The notes: generated from the sequence alone by a model not told the origin. DNA of 64,000 nucleotides from Spisula solida (GCA_947247005.1 OX365948.1:52497401-52561400), one strand, 5' to 3'. Counted from the stretch's first letter, positions 22,260 to 34,451 are shown. Translations and numbers: made by a program.

Positions 22260-22492
22260 TACTGTAAAATCACATATTTTTGTAGGTATTGAAGTTCGTG
22301 GATTTTAATAACAAAATAAAAATCTATGTTGGCGGGATCGTAAATTCGTGGATCACAAAACATGGAACGGTGAAAAACTGTTTCGTATTTGGGAGTTCGA
22401 TCATTTGATCGTGGGCATTTGATTTCGTGATCGAGTTTAACAACGAAATCGACTAAAATGCAACTCCCTCGAAAATTATTGATTTTACAGTA
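22260..22492. mobile_element. MITE family E copy, both ends intact
   Basis: Begins TACTGTAAAATCACATATTT and ends AATTATTGATTTTACAGTA, inverted termini with TA edges. The body carries GTTCGTGGATTTTAATAAC and GTAAATTCGTGGATCAC, each complementary to later segments. Confidence 0.75.
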
Positions 22493-22943
22493 CTATTAAA
22501 ACATTTTGTAACAGAAATAGTCGAGAGTATCTTATAAGTTATTTGCACTTTGTGTCGAGGCTATCGTGTTCATATCGCCTAATACTGAGGTACGATATTT
22601 CCTTAATAGAGAATTTCTTGTATAAGGACATTCGAAATATATTTATCTTACGATAAAAACCGAGGTACCCGCGAGTATGTTTGCGTATAGACGTAATTTG
22701 TCTTTGATAAGACGTGGTTTATCAAAATTTACGACTTCAAAATCGACACCCACTGGACATGTTTGCCAAACGTTTGTACTGCACACATTAAGAGAAATTT
22801 AGCATCGAACATTTAGGTCATAACGTTACTATTTAGAATCAAATCAAGGACTGTTACAATTACGATTTGAGTTTATAGACTCTTAATCACGAAGAAGGCA
22901 GAAATATCCATAGTTAAACCTTACTTAAACACAGCCCTAATAA

Positions 22944-23106
22944 TACAGTACAACCTCTATGGAGACTAACTTTGAGAAATACCAAGTTTGGTTGTGGTGC
23001 AGAGGTAAAATAAATAGTAAATTGTCATTTCAGAAACATAATGATAGCATTGCTAAAGAGAGGTTGTTGCTCAACAGAGGGGCCATCCTGGAGAGGTTAC
23101 ACTGTA
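22944..23106. mobile_element. MITE family I copy 1
   Basis: TACAGTACAACCTCTATGGA opposite GGAGAGGTTACACTGTA at the right end. TTGTTGCTCAACAGAGG occurs inside, and the relative at 32247-32433 has the same order of words. Confidence 0.7.
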
Positions 23107-23950
23107 CACGCAACATCACATAACTGTTATTCTTTAAATAATTACGGTACAGGATAACCGCAAATAAAGACCACCTCAATTACACGGCTAAATAAATATT
23201 AGGACAACCATTTTCAGGACTATTTCCTCTGTATTTCTCTTATACCTCGTATCACCTTAATATTAAGACCAACTCAATATCAAGACCGGGTTTCAAAGGA
23301 TCCTCAGGGTGGTATCATCACTGAGGTTTTACTGAACATAAGAAAAAAGACTCAAAACTAGGAACTCTAATTTTGAACCCATTTACATATTTTGTTCTTT
23401 TCTCAACCTTAAAGTCCCATTATGCCTAAAAGGACTGTTTTCAAAAAGAAATAACTTGGTAACCTATCTGCAAAATGGTGCATTTTGAGCACCTAAGTTT
23501 AGTCCTAAAGGTGGAAAACACCATAAGATGGAAGAAAACGAAATAAAGCCTCTAGTTGGTTTGTAAACAAAATTACGAAATGTAAAAAATAAATGCATAA
23601 TTTAAAGTCTAAGGGGAGCAACTCTTGCAAAATTAGTATTTTGTCATCCATACATTATACTAATTGTGATTTTTGGCATACTATGTTGACAGATATAGCT
23701 GACATTCTGTCATCAATTATAGGTCATTTGTGAAAAACCTCCTAATGTTTTGTATTTAGTCTATTTACTGGATGATCGGGAAGAAAGTTTTGGGAGAGGT
23801 AATGTGACTTTAACTTTAAGACAATCTTAACATCATGGTCTTACCAACTACATTTGTATATATTTTGGACAGTCAGATTTTGTCATCAATCAATATGTTT
23901 CCCTCAGACGTTAGAAGTAGCAGATACTTAAGGACACTCGATCATCTGTG
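23107..23950. other. No gene recognised
   Basis: Intergenic A+T-rich DNA without recognisable exons or repeat ends. Confidence 0.35.
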
Positions 23951-24182
23951 TACTGTTTTATCAAGCACTTACGGAAATCGTAAACTTACGTTCAAATTCA
24001 AATTCTTTATAATTCTTTAACAACTGCAAACTGGGATAGGATATTGTTTGTAGGAGTTCCTTAACTGAATCTTTATTGGTATTGCATCTCCATTTACCAC
24101 TCTTTATAGTTGTACAAGTATTATAAAGAATGTAAATTTGATCGTAAGTTTAAGACTTCTGTAAGTGCTTTGATAAATCAGG
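23951..24182. mobile_element. MITE family H copy
   Basis: Left TACTGTTTTATCAAGCACTT ACGGAAATCG, right GTAAGTGCTTTGATAAATCA; arms are complementary and the interior matches copies at 51257 and 53049. The right end has drifted. Confidence 0.7.
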
Positions 24183-24350
24183 ATCCTGTTGATTGCAAGT
24201 GATCGAAGTTCACTAATATAGGTAGTAATAGGGGAGGTAATCCAAACTAAGTTTGAATCAAACTTCTACTTAGTGATCTCCCTTAGCCGCTAAACTGTGA
24301 GGATACTAGTAGTAGTCAGACTTCTCTCCCTTGAAGTGAGTTAAGGTGGC

Positions 24351-24997
24351 AGGGGATATACTGGGTAGAGGGGGGTCCCTGAAAATAACAAATATTTAGG
24401 GTAGAGCTTATTAATGGGCACCAAAAATTAATTTGGTATTTTCTATATGCAATTCTGTTTTAATTACGTGAAAATAAGGCTTCATATTTTTGAAAAAATG
24501 ATAGAAACTAAATCTCAGCTAGCTCTGAATGATTTTATGACTCTTCAAAAAGGAGGTTTCAACCACTGGCGGAAGTGAGATTTAAGCAAGCTAGAAACCA
24601 AATGTAAGTTTGACAGCAAATTGCGAAAAAACGGCTTGTATGGGAGACACTTTTCTTGGTGACATAACTTAGCTCAGGTGTACTTTATTTGTAAAATGGA
24701 GCCAAAAATAGGATTGCATTGGGTTTAAAAGAACTGTGTATGTTGTGAAAGTGGTCACTTTAGTAATTTTTCCCCTGCAAATTGGGAGGGTGGGGGGTAA
24801 ATTAAAGGGCCATAATTTCACAACCTAATGTATAGGCCTTATGTCTGGATGTTTTTTTCCATCCATGTTGCCTAGACTCCCGGACTGATGCCGAAAGACT
24901 TTCCAGTCTCATTGTGAATTTTCAAAAAATAGCTTTTACTACTTGCGGTCAGTCGGAACCTGAAAATCAGCAAAAGCTGTATCCCTTGCCACCTTAA
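24351..24997. mobile_element. piggyBac-like non-autonomous element (TTAA target)
   Basis: TTAAGGTGGCAGGGGATATA at the left and its complement TGTATCCCTTGCCACCTTAA at the right match at 18 of 20 positions and include TTAA at both outer edges, the canonical piggyBac target duplication. The 639-bp interior (24355-24993) has no transposase frame, so it would need an enzyme in trans. Family placement rests on TTAA and terminal symmetry only. Confidence 0.65.
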
Positions 24998-25789
24998 AAC
25001 GAGTTAAGCTGACTTACGAGGGTAAACTCGATCAACTAGAGTTGCAGCAAAACGAGTCGAGTTTCTACCCTTGAGTGTACTCGAGTGTACTAGAGTTCAA
25101 CCCAGCTGCGAGGCTGGGTTGATGTACATGTAGTTCCAATCGGGACACCTTGGACAATTTCTAACGAATCACATGTTTGTTTACTCTGTAGTTTAACTCT
25201 TTTCGTTTTGCTGAAGAGCTCCAAGAGTTAGTTTATTTTTAGATTCTTACGTCACAAGAGTTAACTCTAGTTGGGCATCTGAACTCGCTCTAAGTCTTGC
25301 TGTGTATGCGTATCCATGGTTTCTGGATTCGTACAAATTCGGCTGCTTAACTAAGTTACATGTACTTGCTTATTAAACACCGAATTTGTATTCAAAGTAC
25401 GAAGTACGTCAGTGTTTTCCAGTTCAATACTGTTATTAACACAATAATAACTCCGTATGTATTTGCATTATTTATACAACGTGTTTACATTTGAAGAGCG
25501 AATATACACTAGCTTACTTACTTACATACAGTTACTCGACTGAGCGCAACATTTACTCGAGTCCCGACCTACGTGCAGAAATTTGACAGAAAAAAAACTG
25601 TCCTAAGAAAATCAGTGGTCGACCAAATCATGGACATTTGCTTCCTAATTTTTGATACCGAGTTATTCAGTATTTTAATTAGTGGCGTGTACGTAACTTA
25701 GGATCGCCAATGAATTTAACCAAAACCTGGTTAACAAACGAAGGAAATGAAGACATAGACAGAGGGGTAGCTCGTTGGTGAAAACACAG
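24998..25789. other. No gene recognised; short inverted repeats on TCGAGT
   Basis: ACTCGATCAACTAGAGTTG, CGAGTCGAGTTTCTACCC and AGTGTACTCGAGTGTACTAG (25015-25095) make several small overlapping hairpins. Otherwise unremarkable intergenic DNA. Confidence 0.4.
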
Positions 25790-26630
25790 GGAGACAACCT
25801 TGTTTGTCTGCTGGTCCTAACAAGGGAGACTACCTATTGTGTATGCTGGTATCAACAAGGGCGACTACCTATTGTGTCTGCTGGTACCAACAAGAGAGAC
25901 AACCTTTTGTGTCTGCTGGTACCAACAAGGGAGACTACCTATCGTGTCTGCTGGTACCAACAAGGGAGAAAACCATTTGTGTCTACTGGTACCAACAAGG
26001 GAGACAACTATTTGTGTCTACTGGTACCAACAATGGAGACAACTATTTGTGTCTGCTGGTACCAACAAGAGAGACAACCTTTTGTGTCTGCTGGTACCAA
26101 CAAGGGAGACTACCTATTGTGTCTGCTGGTACCAACAAGGGAGAAAACCATTTGTGGCTACTGGTACCAACAAGGGAGAAAACTATTTGTGTCTACTGGT
26201 ACCAACAAGGGAGACAACTATTTGTGTCTGCTGGTACCAACAAGGGAGACAACCATTTGTGTCAACTGGTACCAACAAGGGAGACAACCTATTGTGGCTA
26301 CTGGTACCAACAAGGGAGAAAACTATTTGTGTCTACTGGTACCAACAAGGGAGACAACTATTTGTGTCTGCTGGTACCAACAAGGGAGACAACCATTTGT
26401 ATCAACTGGTACCAACAAGGGAGACAACCTATTGTATATGCTGGTACCAACAAGGGAGACTACCTATTGGTTCTGCTGGTACCAACAAGAGAGACAACCA
26501 TTTGTGTCTACTGGTACCAACAAGGGAGACAACCTTTTGTGTCTACTGGTACCAACAAGGGAGACAACCTTTTGCGTCTGTTGGTTCAAACAAGGGGGGC
26601 AATATTTTGTGTCTGTCGGTAGACTGGTAC
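25790..26630 (+). repeat. 35-bp minisatellite, open in all three forward frames
   Basis: About two dozen copies of GGTACCAACAAGGGAGACAA followed by CYWTTTGTGTCTRCT. Since 35 is not divisible by three, successive units are read in rotating frames. The consensus lacks stops in every forward frame, so three overlapping frames (up to 355 codons) stay open and each would give a 35-residue periodic peptide with segments like VPTRETT, WYQQGRQPFVS and GTNKGDN. None of the three frames opens with a convincing ATG and no splice context is seen, so a non-coding satellite is the default reading. Confidence 0.9.
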
Positions 26631-27320
26631 CCGTTCGAATATTAAAAATATTGCGACGTCAGAAAGCAATCGGACCGAGGCACCAGTCTAGTCTGTCGCT
26701 GTCAGCCGGAACACTTCGGTCATTTTACGTAAAAATCTTGCGATACATTCCGTACGGACTGTTCCGAGTGTTTTGGTGTCTACAAGAAAAACAGACCTTT
26801 GTGTCAACTGATGCCAATCGGTTTATAGTGAGGGTTAAATAAGCGGAAGATATCGGCCATAGAAGAAAATGAAGTCTATAAATATGATAATGGCTCCCAT
26901 GGCGTGTTTTATACCCGAAGCCGTCCGATATTGATTTCATTACACTCGCTCAGTGTCACTCGAGGTGACAGTCTTATATTAAAGCGACCAGTAACTAGTT
27001 TACAGTCAACCTTTTGTTAGTGAACATATGCATAAAACAACCTTTATATGAGAGATCACCGTATTCATATACAAAATGCCCACCAGTAATCTACGATCAA
27101 TGAACAATAAAAACCTGCCATTCACCAATAGCTAGCTGGTGGTATGAATACGTTTGTATACAAACATGACCTCTCCTATACTGTCACTTGTGTTCGGAAA
27201 TGGTACACTTGTAAGATTGCACGAGACAGGCAGCGCTTTGGAGGTTGTACTGTATAATCATTGTACGCTCATAAAGTACCGTAGAACACGTATCCAATCT
27301 CGAAGCAGCTACATACACTA
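26631..27320. other. No gene recognised
   Basis: Unique-looking intergenic DNA after the 35-bp array. The forward frame leaving the array runs on to about 26842 by chance. Confidence 0.35.
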
Positions 27321-27524
27321 GTACTGCACAGTCAGAAATTTTCGCGAGGGAGTAATTTTCATAATACTCGCGAAATCGCGAAAATTCGCAAAAATTGAAG
27401 CAGTGAGACGTAGAACATAGTTGTTTCTAAAGTTTAAAAATTACGAATATTAAACCTCGCGAACTACTTCACAAGATCAAATTCGCGAAATTTTGACATC
27501 GCGAAAATATGTGATTTTAGAGTA
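27321..27524. mobile_element. MITE family E copy
   Basis: AGAAATTTTCGCGAGGGAGT at the left, ACATCGCGAAAATATGTGAT TTTAGAGTA at the right, with inverted TTCGCGAAA words inside. Ends partly decayed. Confidence 0.65.
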
Positions 27525-27984
27525 ATCATATGATGGTTGGTTTCGAATGCTTCGTTCATAATGCATGCTCGGTCGTTTATGGAAACATCAATCGATATAA
27601 TACCTTAATACGTACAATGTTATTCTCAGTCCAATGTTGATGGCATAACTCACGTATGAAATGATTGTATAGTGTATTACTGACAGTTCATGTTTCGCCG
27701 GATATTAGTTCATAAATAATGCAATGGCTTGAACCGATGGGCCGCCCGTAGTTGGAAATGATGATGGAAAAAACTAAAATAAATGTTCTTTTAGCATTGT
27801 ACTTTAGATCTAAAAGCCTGTCACACGCGGTTTGCGAGCATGTTTTATAAATTTGTTATTAGGCATTCATAATTCAAAATATGACGTTGGTTTTGAAAAG
27901 ATGACATGACATAAATATTACATTTCTGATATTGTAACTTTGAATGTCAAATTTTACTTTTTTGTTCATTTTGTTTTCAATAAT

Positions 27985-28295
27985 ACAAATATTTATCTTT
28001 GAGAGCGTCGGGTGCGCCTTGCATGACGAGATTAGTCGTGCGCTATGAAGACCCTTGTTCGATTCGAGGGTAGGATTTTCAATCATACAAATATTAACCC
28101 TCTGAGTGCGTCGGGGTGCGCCCGGCAAGACAATGTTATCCGTGCGCTATGAAGACCCTTGTTCGATTCGAGGGTAGGAGTTTCAAAGATACGAATATTA
28201 ACTCTCCGAGTGCCACGGAGTGCGCCCGGCAAGACATGGCTAGCCATGCGATAGGAAGTATGAATATTCTGGTTCGGATTCAAGGGTAGGATTGA
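27985..28295 (-). repeat. Tandem triplication of a tRNA-like unit
   Basis: Three head-to-tail units of about 110 bp, each with CGGGTGCGCC/CGGAGTGCGCC-like sequence, CGTGCGCTATGAAGACCC, TTGTTCGATTCGAGGGTAGG and ATACAAATATTAAC. TTCGATTCGAGGG resembles a B-box. Units one and two are most alike and the third is more diverged. Strand assignment is uncertain because only one box is clear. Confidence 0.65.
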
Positions 28296-28539
28296 CTGTG
28301 ACAATGGCTGCGGTCATGACTTCTACATGTTGAGAGATTATTGGTTGTTTGGGCATGATAATTATTCCAGAAACAGCTTCAAATATCCATACTTTATTAT
28401 CTGACTATTACAATTTGCTAGATTCAAAATGTAAAACTTAAAATATAGTTGACCGATGAAAGAATCGAATTGTGTCTGTAAATTATCGGAAATACAAAAT
28501 ATTACAGATGTTTGCGTAATCCAATGGTTTCGTTAATAT

Positions 28540-28737
28540 TAATATCTTTATTTAGAGAAGGTAACATGTACAGACATATGCAACAGACAAATACACATAC
28601 ATCTTAGTTTAAACATGGACTTCTATAAAACAAACAACAACAAAACATGTTATTTTGACAATCACTCAAAGTACACACATACTACATGTATTAGTAAACA
28701 ATGCAAATATTCAATTTCGTTATTTAACATTCTCTAC
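28540..28737 (-). mobile_element. LINE 3' untranslated tail, minus orientation
   Basis: On the minus strand this reads through the same series as 58960-59180: AATTGAATATTTGCATTG, GTACTTTGAGTGATTGTC, a TTGTTGTTTGTTTTATAG block, and a terminus CCTTCTCTAAATAAAGATAT. It is a 5'-truncated copy of that LINE's 3' end. Confidence 0.75.
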
Positions 28738-28768
28738 TTTGAGGTCTGGTCAGTTGTATAATCAACGA

Positions 28769-29025
28769 CCTCGATAGCCTAGTGGTAGAGCGTCCGCTAC
28801 GAATGCCGGAGGTCCCGGGTTCGATCACAAGCCGTGTCATACCAAAGACCAAATGAAAAGGGTCCTAGTAATCCCTTTGCTAGACATTATTATTAAGCTA
28901 TAAATTGAAAGCTGCATTCTCTTATATCTTCGTGGAGATGGATACCATCACGAATGAGGTATCCAGAGTGATTGAAAGAAAAACCTTGTTTCACGATCGA
29001 CCAAACATTATTATGAATAAATTGT
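28769..29025 (+). mobile_element. tRNA-derived SINE family 1, copy 2
   Basis: CCTCGATAGCCTAGTGGTAG, GGTTCGATCACAAGCC, CCAAAGACCAAATGAAAAGG and GATGGATACCATCACGAATG align in order with the copy at 21111. More diverged than the others in its middle third. Confidence 0.8.
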
Positions 29026-30506
29026 AGTATAATGGCGTAAACAATAAATATGTGTGAACCTTAAGAAAATGTACGTACATGTTCATATACATGTACGTAT
29101 GAGCCTATTTCTAGTATAAAATAAATTTGGGACCACGTACCGTAAAATTGAATATTCGTTGTCAAATGATAAGTACGTGACGTCTTTAATTCCAGTTCAC
29201 TCATTAAAAGAAGCAGAAATATGAAATTTAAAATGTTCATCTTGAAAACACGTCGAAGATGATAAAAACATATTTACAGTAATATCTAATATATGAATAT
29301 TTTATTTGAATTTATGTTATGTATTGACTATTGACGCCAATGGAAGTTATTAGTATCGCAAATGAAGCGGGACTCTAAAAATGGAATGAAGTTTTTTGCA
29401 CATGGGTTGAATTTCTATTAAATGCGTCAATAGATCTATACTCATTTTATAAACGTTTTGTAATAACAAGTGAAAAATGAAATGTAACCTTTTGTGTGTT
29501 GAAATAAATAGTCACATGACAGGTCAACGTAATCACCCGTGGATTTAGGCCCCTGTTTTTATGAAAACATCTTTAATTATTCAAAATAATTTTTAATAAG
29601 ATAAATGAAAAGGTAATGTATAATTTCTAGCATCACGACTTTAAGTATTTGTTTTCAAATTGATAATTAATAACACTTTACTTTACAGCAACACACAGAC
29701 GGCGAATTTGTATATTCACATGATAATCGCTTCACGTGGAGGCTGACCGGTTTACAAATCATCAGGCCCAATCGAATTCACCGCGCCCTTTGATGTTTTG
29801 CATCAATTGTTTTCTAATTTTATAAGAAAAATGACATATGTTAAGGTTAATCTTGAAAAAGAAGTTATTGCATGAGAGACAATAAATATAATAACAGCAA
29901 ACATAATATGCAATGGATGGTTTCCCAAGAGCAATGGTTGATGATACAGAAGTATTGGTTCAAGGTAAAACACAGGAACACTCGTCGGTGATCCAACGAG
30001 AGCGGGCACTTGAGAAACAGCGTAAAATTGGTAGGCTTACAAGAAAGGACAATGCGCGCTCGAAGTCGTTCATTATGTGTCAATACGCTATAATTAAAAG
30101 TGAAAATCAAACAGTATATTAATTTAGTGTGAATACACGTAGAAGTAATTCAGTGCCGCAAATAGCGCTGCCACGAGAACGTCATTGTTACAATCGTTTG
30201 TTTAGGTTTTATATTCCACATAAGCCATAATGGAATCAATAAAACTCATCAAACACGACTTTAAAATAGTAATGGATAATTTCCCATCTTACATGTTTTG
30301 ATATAATTGGTACCAAAGTGAAGTTGGGACTCATACCGTGAAACATTATTATATATTGTTATAATTCTATGATCAGCGAACACACAGTGTGATCTCGTAG
30401 GGAACTTCATTCTCGTGGAGGAAATAGTGGAATTATTAATTCATCTAAACAGTGTCGCAAATGGGAAGTTGGCGAGATATTGGCATGTCAGCGTGTACTT
30501 TGAATG
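29026..30506. other. No gene recognised
   Basis: Intergenic DNA without exons or clear repeats. Short frames near 29800-30120 on both strands lack domains. Confidence 0.35.
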
Positions 30507-30729
30507 TACTGTAAAATCCTTATTTTTCGTGGTGGTCAAATGTTCGTTGTTTTCGTCGTTAAATCCACCACGAAATCTAATCCAACTCGATTTAATCGAC
30601 CACCGAAAAATGTCACAAGAGTTTCCTTAACCAACATTTGCAATCTACAAACTCATGACATTACGAAATAAGATTTTACAAAAATCCACGAAATTTAATA
30701 CCCACGAAAATATGTGATTTTATGGTGTA
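30507..30729. mobile_element. MITE family E copy
   Basis: TACTGTAAAATCCTTATTTT at the left and CCCACGAAAATATGTGATTT TATGGTGTA at the right. GTTAAATCCACCACGAAATC forms a local foldback with TTTTTCGTGGTGG. Confidence 0.7.
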
Positions 30730-32246
30730 TGAGGAAAATGGACTAGTTATTTACCCTGAAGTAATGCAAACAAGCATGTTAAATTAACGCAAATATTGCA
30801 TTAAAGCGTGCTATGGTACATTTGGCGTTGTGTGCTGTTTTATAGAAGTTATTTTTAATTAATGAACACGAATGTTCCTTTTATCCTTAATTTTCAAAGA
30901 CACGAGGTAACATGTTTTTCACACGTGTCTGGGTTTTTTTATCATCTCTCATGGGGATGTACAACTCAGATAATAGATGTCGTTTCGATCATCCTTTTGG
31001 GCACCACTCCGTCAGAATCAAGTGAGATACGGTGTCTATACTTCATACACACTTTCCATATACCCGGTTATGTTCGAGCCCGGTGAGCGACAGATTTGAA
31101 GTCTGCGACCATACTCAGTCATCCAGGAAAGAACTCAAGCAGTTAATATCATATTCCATATAAGTCAACTCTCGTTATCTCGAACTCGCTTATATCGATT
31201 TTACTTTAACGTGATATTAAGACCACCTTCTTCAAAATTAGGGACGACTTCAAAGACATTCTTTGCTATTGACGTTGCATTGTAGTGCAACGGTGCACCA
31301 CAGGTTACTGTATCACTTATAACGAATATAAAAATAATCCATAAATTTATTTGCTTGATTTTTTATTCTTTATTAATGATGCTGTTACCTATGCAGTCTA
31401 TCGGATATTTGTAACACTGCATGTACTCTTAACAAAATACCGATTGTTTAAGTTTTATATTTCATACTTTGAAGTATCAATGATACAGTTACCTGTGCGG
31501 TCCATCGGCCTTTATATGACAATGCATGATTGTGTACAGTATGTAATTAAAAACGTTTAATCAATTATTTACACCACACTCTGTTCCAGTAACCCATTAA
31601 AATTGAATGGGGGAAATATGACCGCCAAAAGATAAACCGATTCAACATTTGGACGACAAGGTTATCTGTTGTTATGCAAACTACGTAAATCCGGTTAACT
31701 CCGTTGGTATCACGCTGGGCTATCTATTATTCCGGATGTCCGGTTTCGAATCCAATACAGTGCGTTTTTATACCATTCGTATAGAATCCAGGCGCTCGAA
31801 AATACGCCGAGAGATGACGCTTCTGTGACATTGAACTGTATCCCGTTGACCATTTTATTATGAAGCATATGAAAGGACACTTTGGTGTCACAGTTAATAA
31901 AGAATAATAAGATAATGCTTAGGTCAATTGACTAATATGAAATTTAATAATGTTGACACACAGAGGCGTTAAATTCAATAAGATAAATTACAATTGCCTA
32001 GAAACCAAAACCTGTGCGTCCGTTCACGGAACTGTCGGTGAGTTTTCCGGGTATGTCGGGATGTTGTCCGTGTGTGTTCCGGGTATATCCAGAACTGTCG
32101 GTGTTTGTTTTCTGGGGTTGTCGTGGTATTATCCGTGTTTGTTCCGGGAGTGAATTTGCCTGCCAAATATAACAACTGCAACACTCACCATGCGATAACT
32201 GCTAGAAATAGATTTACAACATTGATCATCTTAGGCTAAACATTAA
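30730..32246. other. No gene recognised; one weak tRNA-like segment
   Basis: GTTGGTATCACGCTGGGCTA with GTCCGGTTTCGAATCC at about 31702-31752 resembles a degraded SINE head. A diverged direct duplication of about 110 bp (GTTACCTATGCAGTCTATCG versus GTTACCTGTGCGGTCCATCG) starts near 31385. No exons seen. Confidence 0.4.
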
Positions 32247-32433
32247 TACAGTATAACCTCTCTAGAACAATACCCTTGAGAAACACAAAGTTGGTTATTG
32301 TACAAAGGTTGTTGCTCAGACTGGAGAGGTGAAATTGATAGTAAATGATAACTTCTAAAATCGTGAAAAACACAATGCTGCAACTGAGAAGTTGTTGCTC
32401 AAGGTAGGGCCGCTCTGGAGAGGTTGCACTGTC
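32247..32433. mobile_element. MITE family I copy 2
   Basis: TACAGTATAACCTCTCTAGA opposite CTGGAGAGGTTGCACTGT. The interior AGTTGTTGCTCAAGGTAGGG parallels copy 1 at 22944. Confidence 0.7.
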
Positions 32434-32604
32434 CTATCTTACCTGTCTTAAACAGCCAATGAATGGATACATCAACTATGACTGTTTAAAACTGTCACAA
32501 AAGTAACATTGGGCATTTGAAATTGTTAAGTTTTCTGTACTACAATTCACCAACGGCGCATACATCTATTGTATTTGATCACCGGGTGCTTTGATACTCA
32601 CTGC

Positions 32605-32685
32605 AGCGGTCGTGATCAAGCGGTTGGTATGCTGGATTTTTAACACGGCGATCCGGGTTCAATTCAAGGTCGCAGCAGGTCATAC
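32605..32685 (+). mobile_element. Degenerate tRNA-like SINE head
   Basis: GCGGTCGTGATCAAGCGGTT followed by GCGATCCGGGTTCAATTC has the A/B-box arrangement. It directly precedes a family 1 SINE in opposite orientation. Confidence 0.45.
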
Positions 32686-32770
32686 TTTGCAATCAGTGTC
32701 GATCTACCTACACATATAGAGAAGTTGCTGGATCCTTATGGAAGAATAAGTTAGTATATATGAGTATTAT

Positions 32771-33025
32771 ACTAATTTACTTAAGGTCGATTGTGAAACA
32801 AGTTTTTCCAACTTATATTAATCACTCTCGACACCTCATTCCTGATGTTATCCATCGCCACGACGGTATGAGAGTAGAGAAGCCAGCTTCCCTTTTATGC
32901 TGAGCGTCTAGCAAGGGAATTTCTGGTACCATTTTTATTCCGTCTTTGGTATGACGCGGCCAGGGATTGAACCCGAGACCTCCCGCCCTCGAAGCGAACG
33001 CTCAACCACTAGGCTATCGAGGAGG
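32771..33025 (-). mobile_element. tRNA-derived SINE family 1, copy 3
   Basis: On the minus strand the head reads CCTCCTCGATAGCCTAGTGG and GGGTTCAATCCCTGGCC, followed by the same body words as copy 1 and the tail end GTTTCACAATCGACCTTAAG. Confidence 0.87.
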
Positions 33026-33239
33026 CGGTTAGTTAGTTAGTACTGGTTATTAAACAGTCCAGGAAAACTGGTAAGGTGCATATGATATGTCGCCGTATAT
33101 AACTGAAACATCGTTGATGAACGGCGTTGTAGACGAATCAACACTGTCAGCCATACGACTCGAAAATACGGTATGCTGATTATAAGCGAAAGTGTTTCTT
33201 TTTCACAACGAACAAGCAAAGATACGACAGATATTAGAT

Positions 33240-33430
33240 GGAAACACCACATAGTTTTGGTGTCGTATTGTCGCCCTTCATCTGTCGTGTTTTCGCTTTA
33301 CCAACACGACATTGCGAATATGCAGCAATGCAAAAATACAACAAAGTCGACTTTCTCGCATCGTTACATTTTCACATTTTCGCTTTGTTTTGGCGAAAAA
33401 GCGAAAAAGCGAAAATTCGACATGGCACAA
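33240..33430. repeat. Cryptic GCGAAAA/TCGTGTTTTCGC repeat
   Basis: GCGAAAAAGCGAAAAAGCGA (33393-33412) and related words recur with inverted counterparts such as TTTTCGCTTTG. The style matches 16570-16733, so both may derive from one family. Confidence 0.4.
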
Positions 33431-33781
33431 ACCAGCCACCATAGGATGTTGTTGCGATAGCCCAGTAGCATTACTATACGATGGCACCGTACAATATTGG
33501 TTCGAACCTTACTATATGCGCGAACTATTTATTTCACAAAAACGTTATTTATATCATGTGGTGGCCGTAAAAAGTCTCCCTGTTTATATAGTCAGTGTTG
33601 TTAACCACATAATTATCAAACCATTACTGGTGTGGTGTAAAGTACTGGTTATTTGTCCAATCTTTTTTGGGGGTTGCTGCGAGTGCTGACTGGTCTATTC
33701 TCGTGCCTAATGTATTCTCCCTCGTCCAATGCTTACGTACTATGGCACCGGAATATCGTATTGGTTCGAATCCCACTATAC

Positions 33782-34224
33782 CGTGTAGCAATACCACGTG
33801 ACTTTTACATCACTAATGGCTACACATCCAAGACGAAAACTGTCAACATTGGAAAACAAGAATAGCCGTATTTTATTTCTTTATCGATTTCTATGAAACA
33901 TAATTATGCCAAACTAAAAGGAAAAAATATGTTTAGCTTTCAACGCTATGTAGGATCCCTATCAGCATTTGGGCCGTTTTGTCGAGCACCCTGTGAAACC
34001 TTGGAAAAAAGATAACTTCAAACTGTAGTCCGACACTCCCAAGGTTTCACAGGGTGTTGGAAAAAACTGCTAAGCTGCTGAAAACGGTCCTATATTTCAT
34101 GCATATCAGTTGATGTTTATTAGAAATCGATGAAGAAATAAAATACTAACGGCTATTTTTGTTTCGAAGCAAAGCAAATTACATCTTGGATTTGTAGCCT
34201 AAAGTCACGTGATATTGCAAAACC
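33782..34224. mobile_element. MITE family A copy with decayed ends
   Basis: CGTGTAGCAATACCACGTGA at the left and AAAGTCACGTGATATTGCAA at the right; the central CACCCTGTGAAACCTTGG faces CCAAGGTTTCACAGGGTGTT. The interior is closest to the copy at 2125. Confidence 0.8.
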
Positions 34225-34451
34225 CATAATAGGTGCACAGTATTATACCATGAAAGAAAAACAACAACAACAGTGTTAAAGGAACAGATTGGATATTAAT
34301 GATAAAATTTCTATGTACATAATGATACGCCAAGCAATAATTTAGGACATAGCGTGTAATATGTAGTGGGAATTGGATATATAGTACTTTTTCAAAAGCA
34401 AGATTTACGATGAAAAAGCATAGGCACATGATTTCAAAGTTTCTGTGGTGT

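Noticed and set aside
25775..26842. 355-codon frame over the 35-bp array as a gene
   Set aside because: It lacks an ATG start and the other two forward frames are equally open, which is a property of the repeat unit rather than of coding selection.
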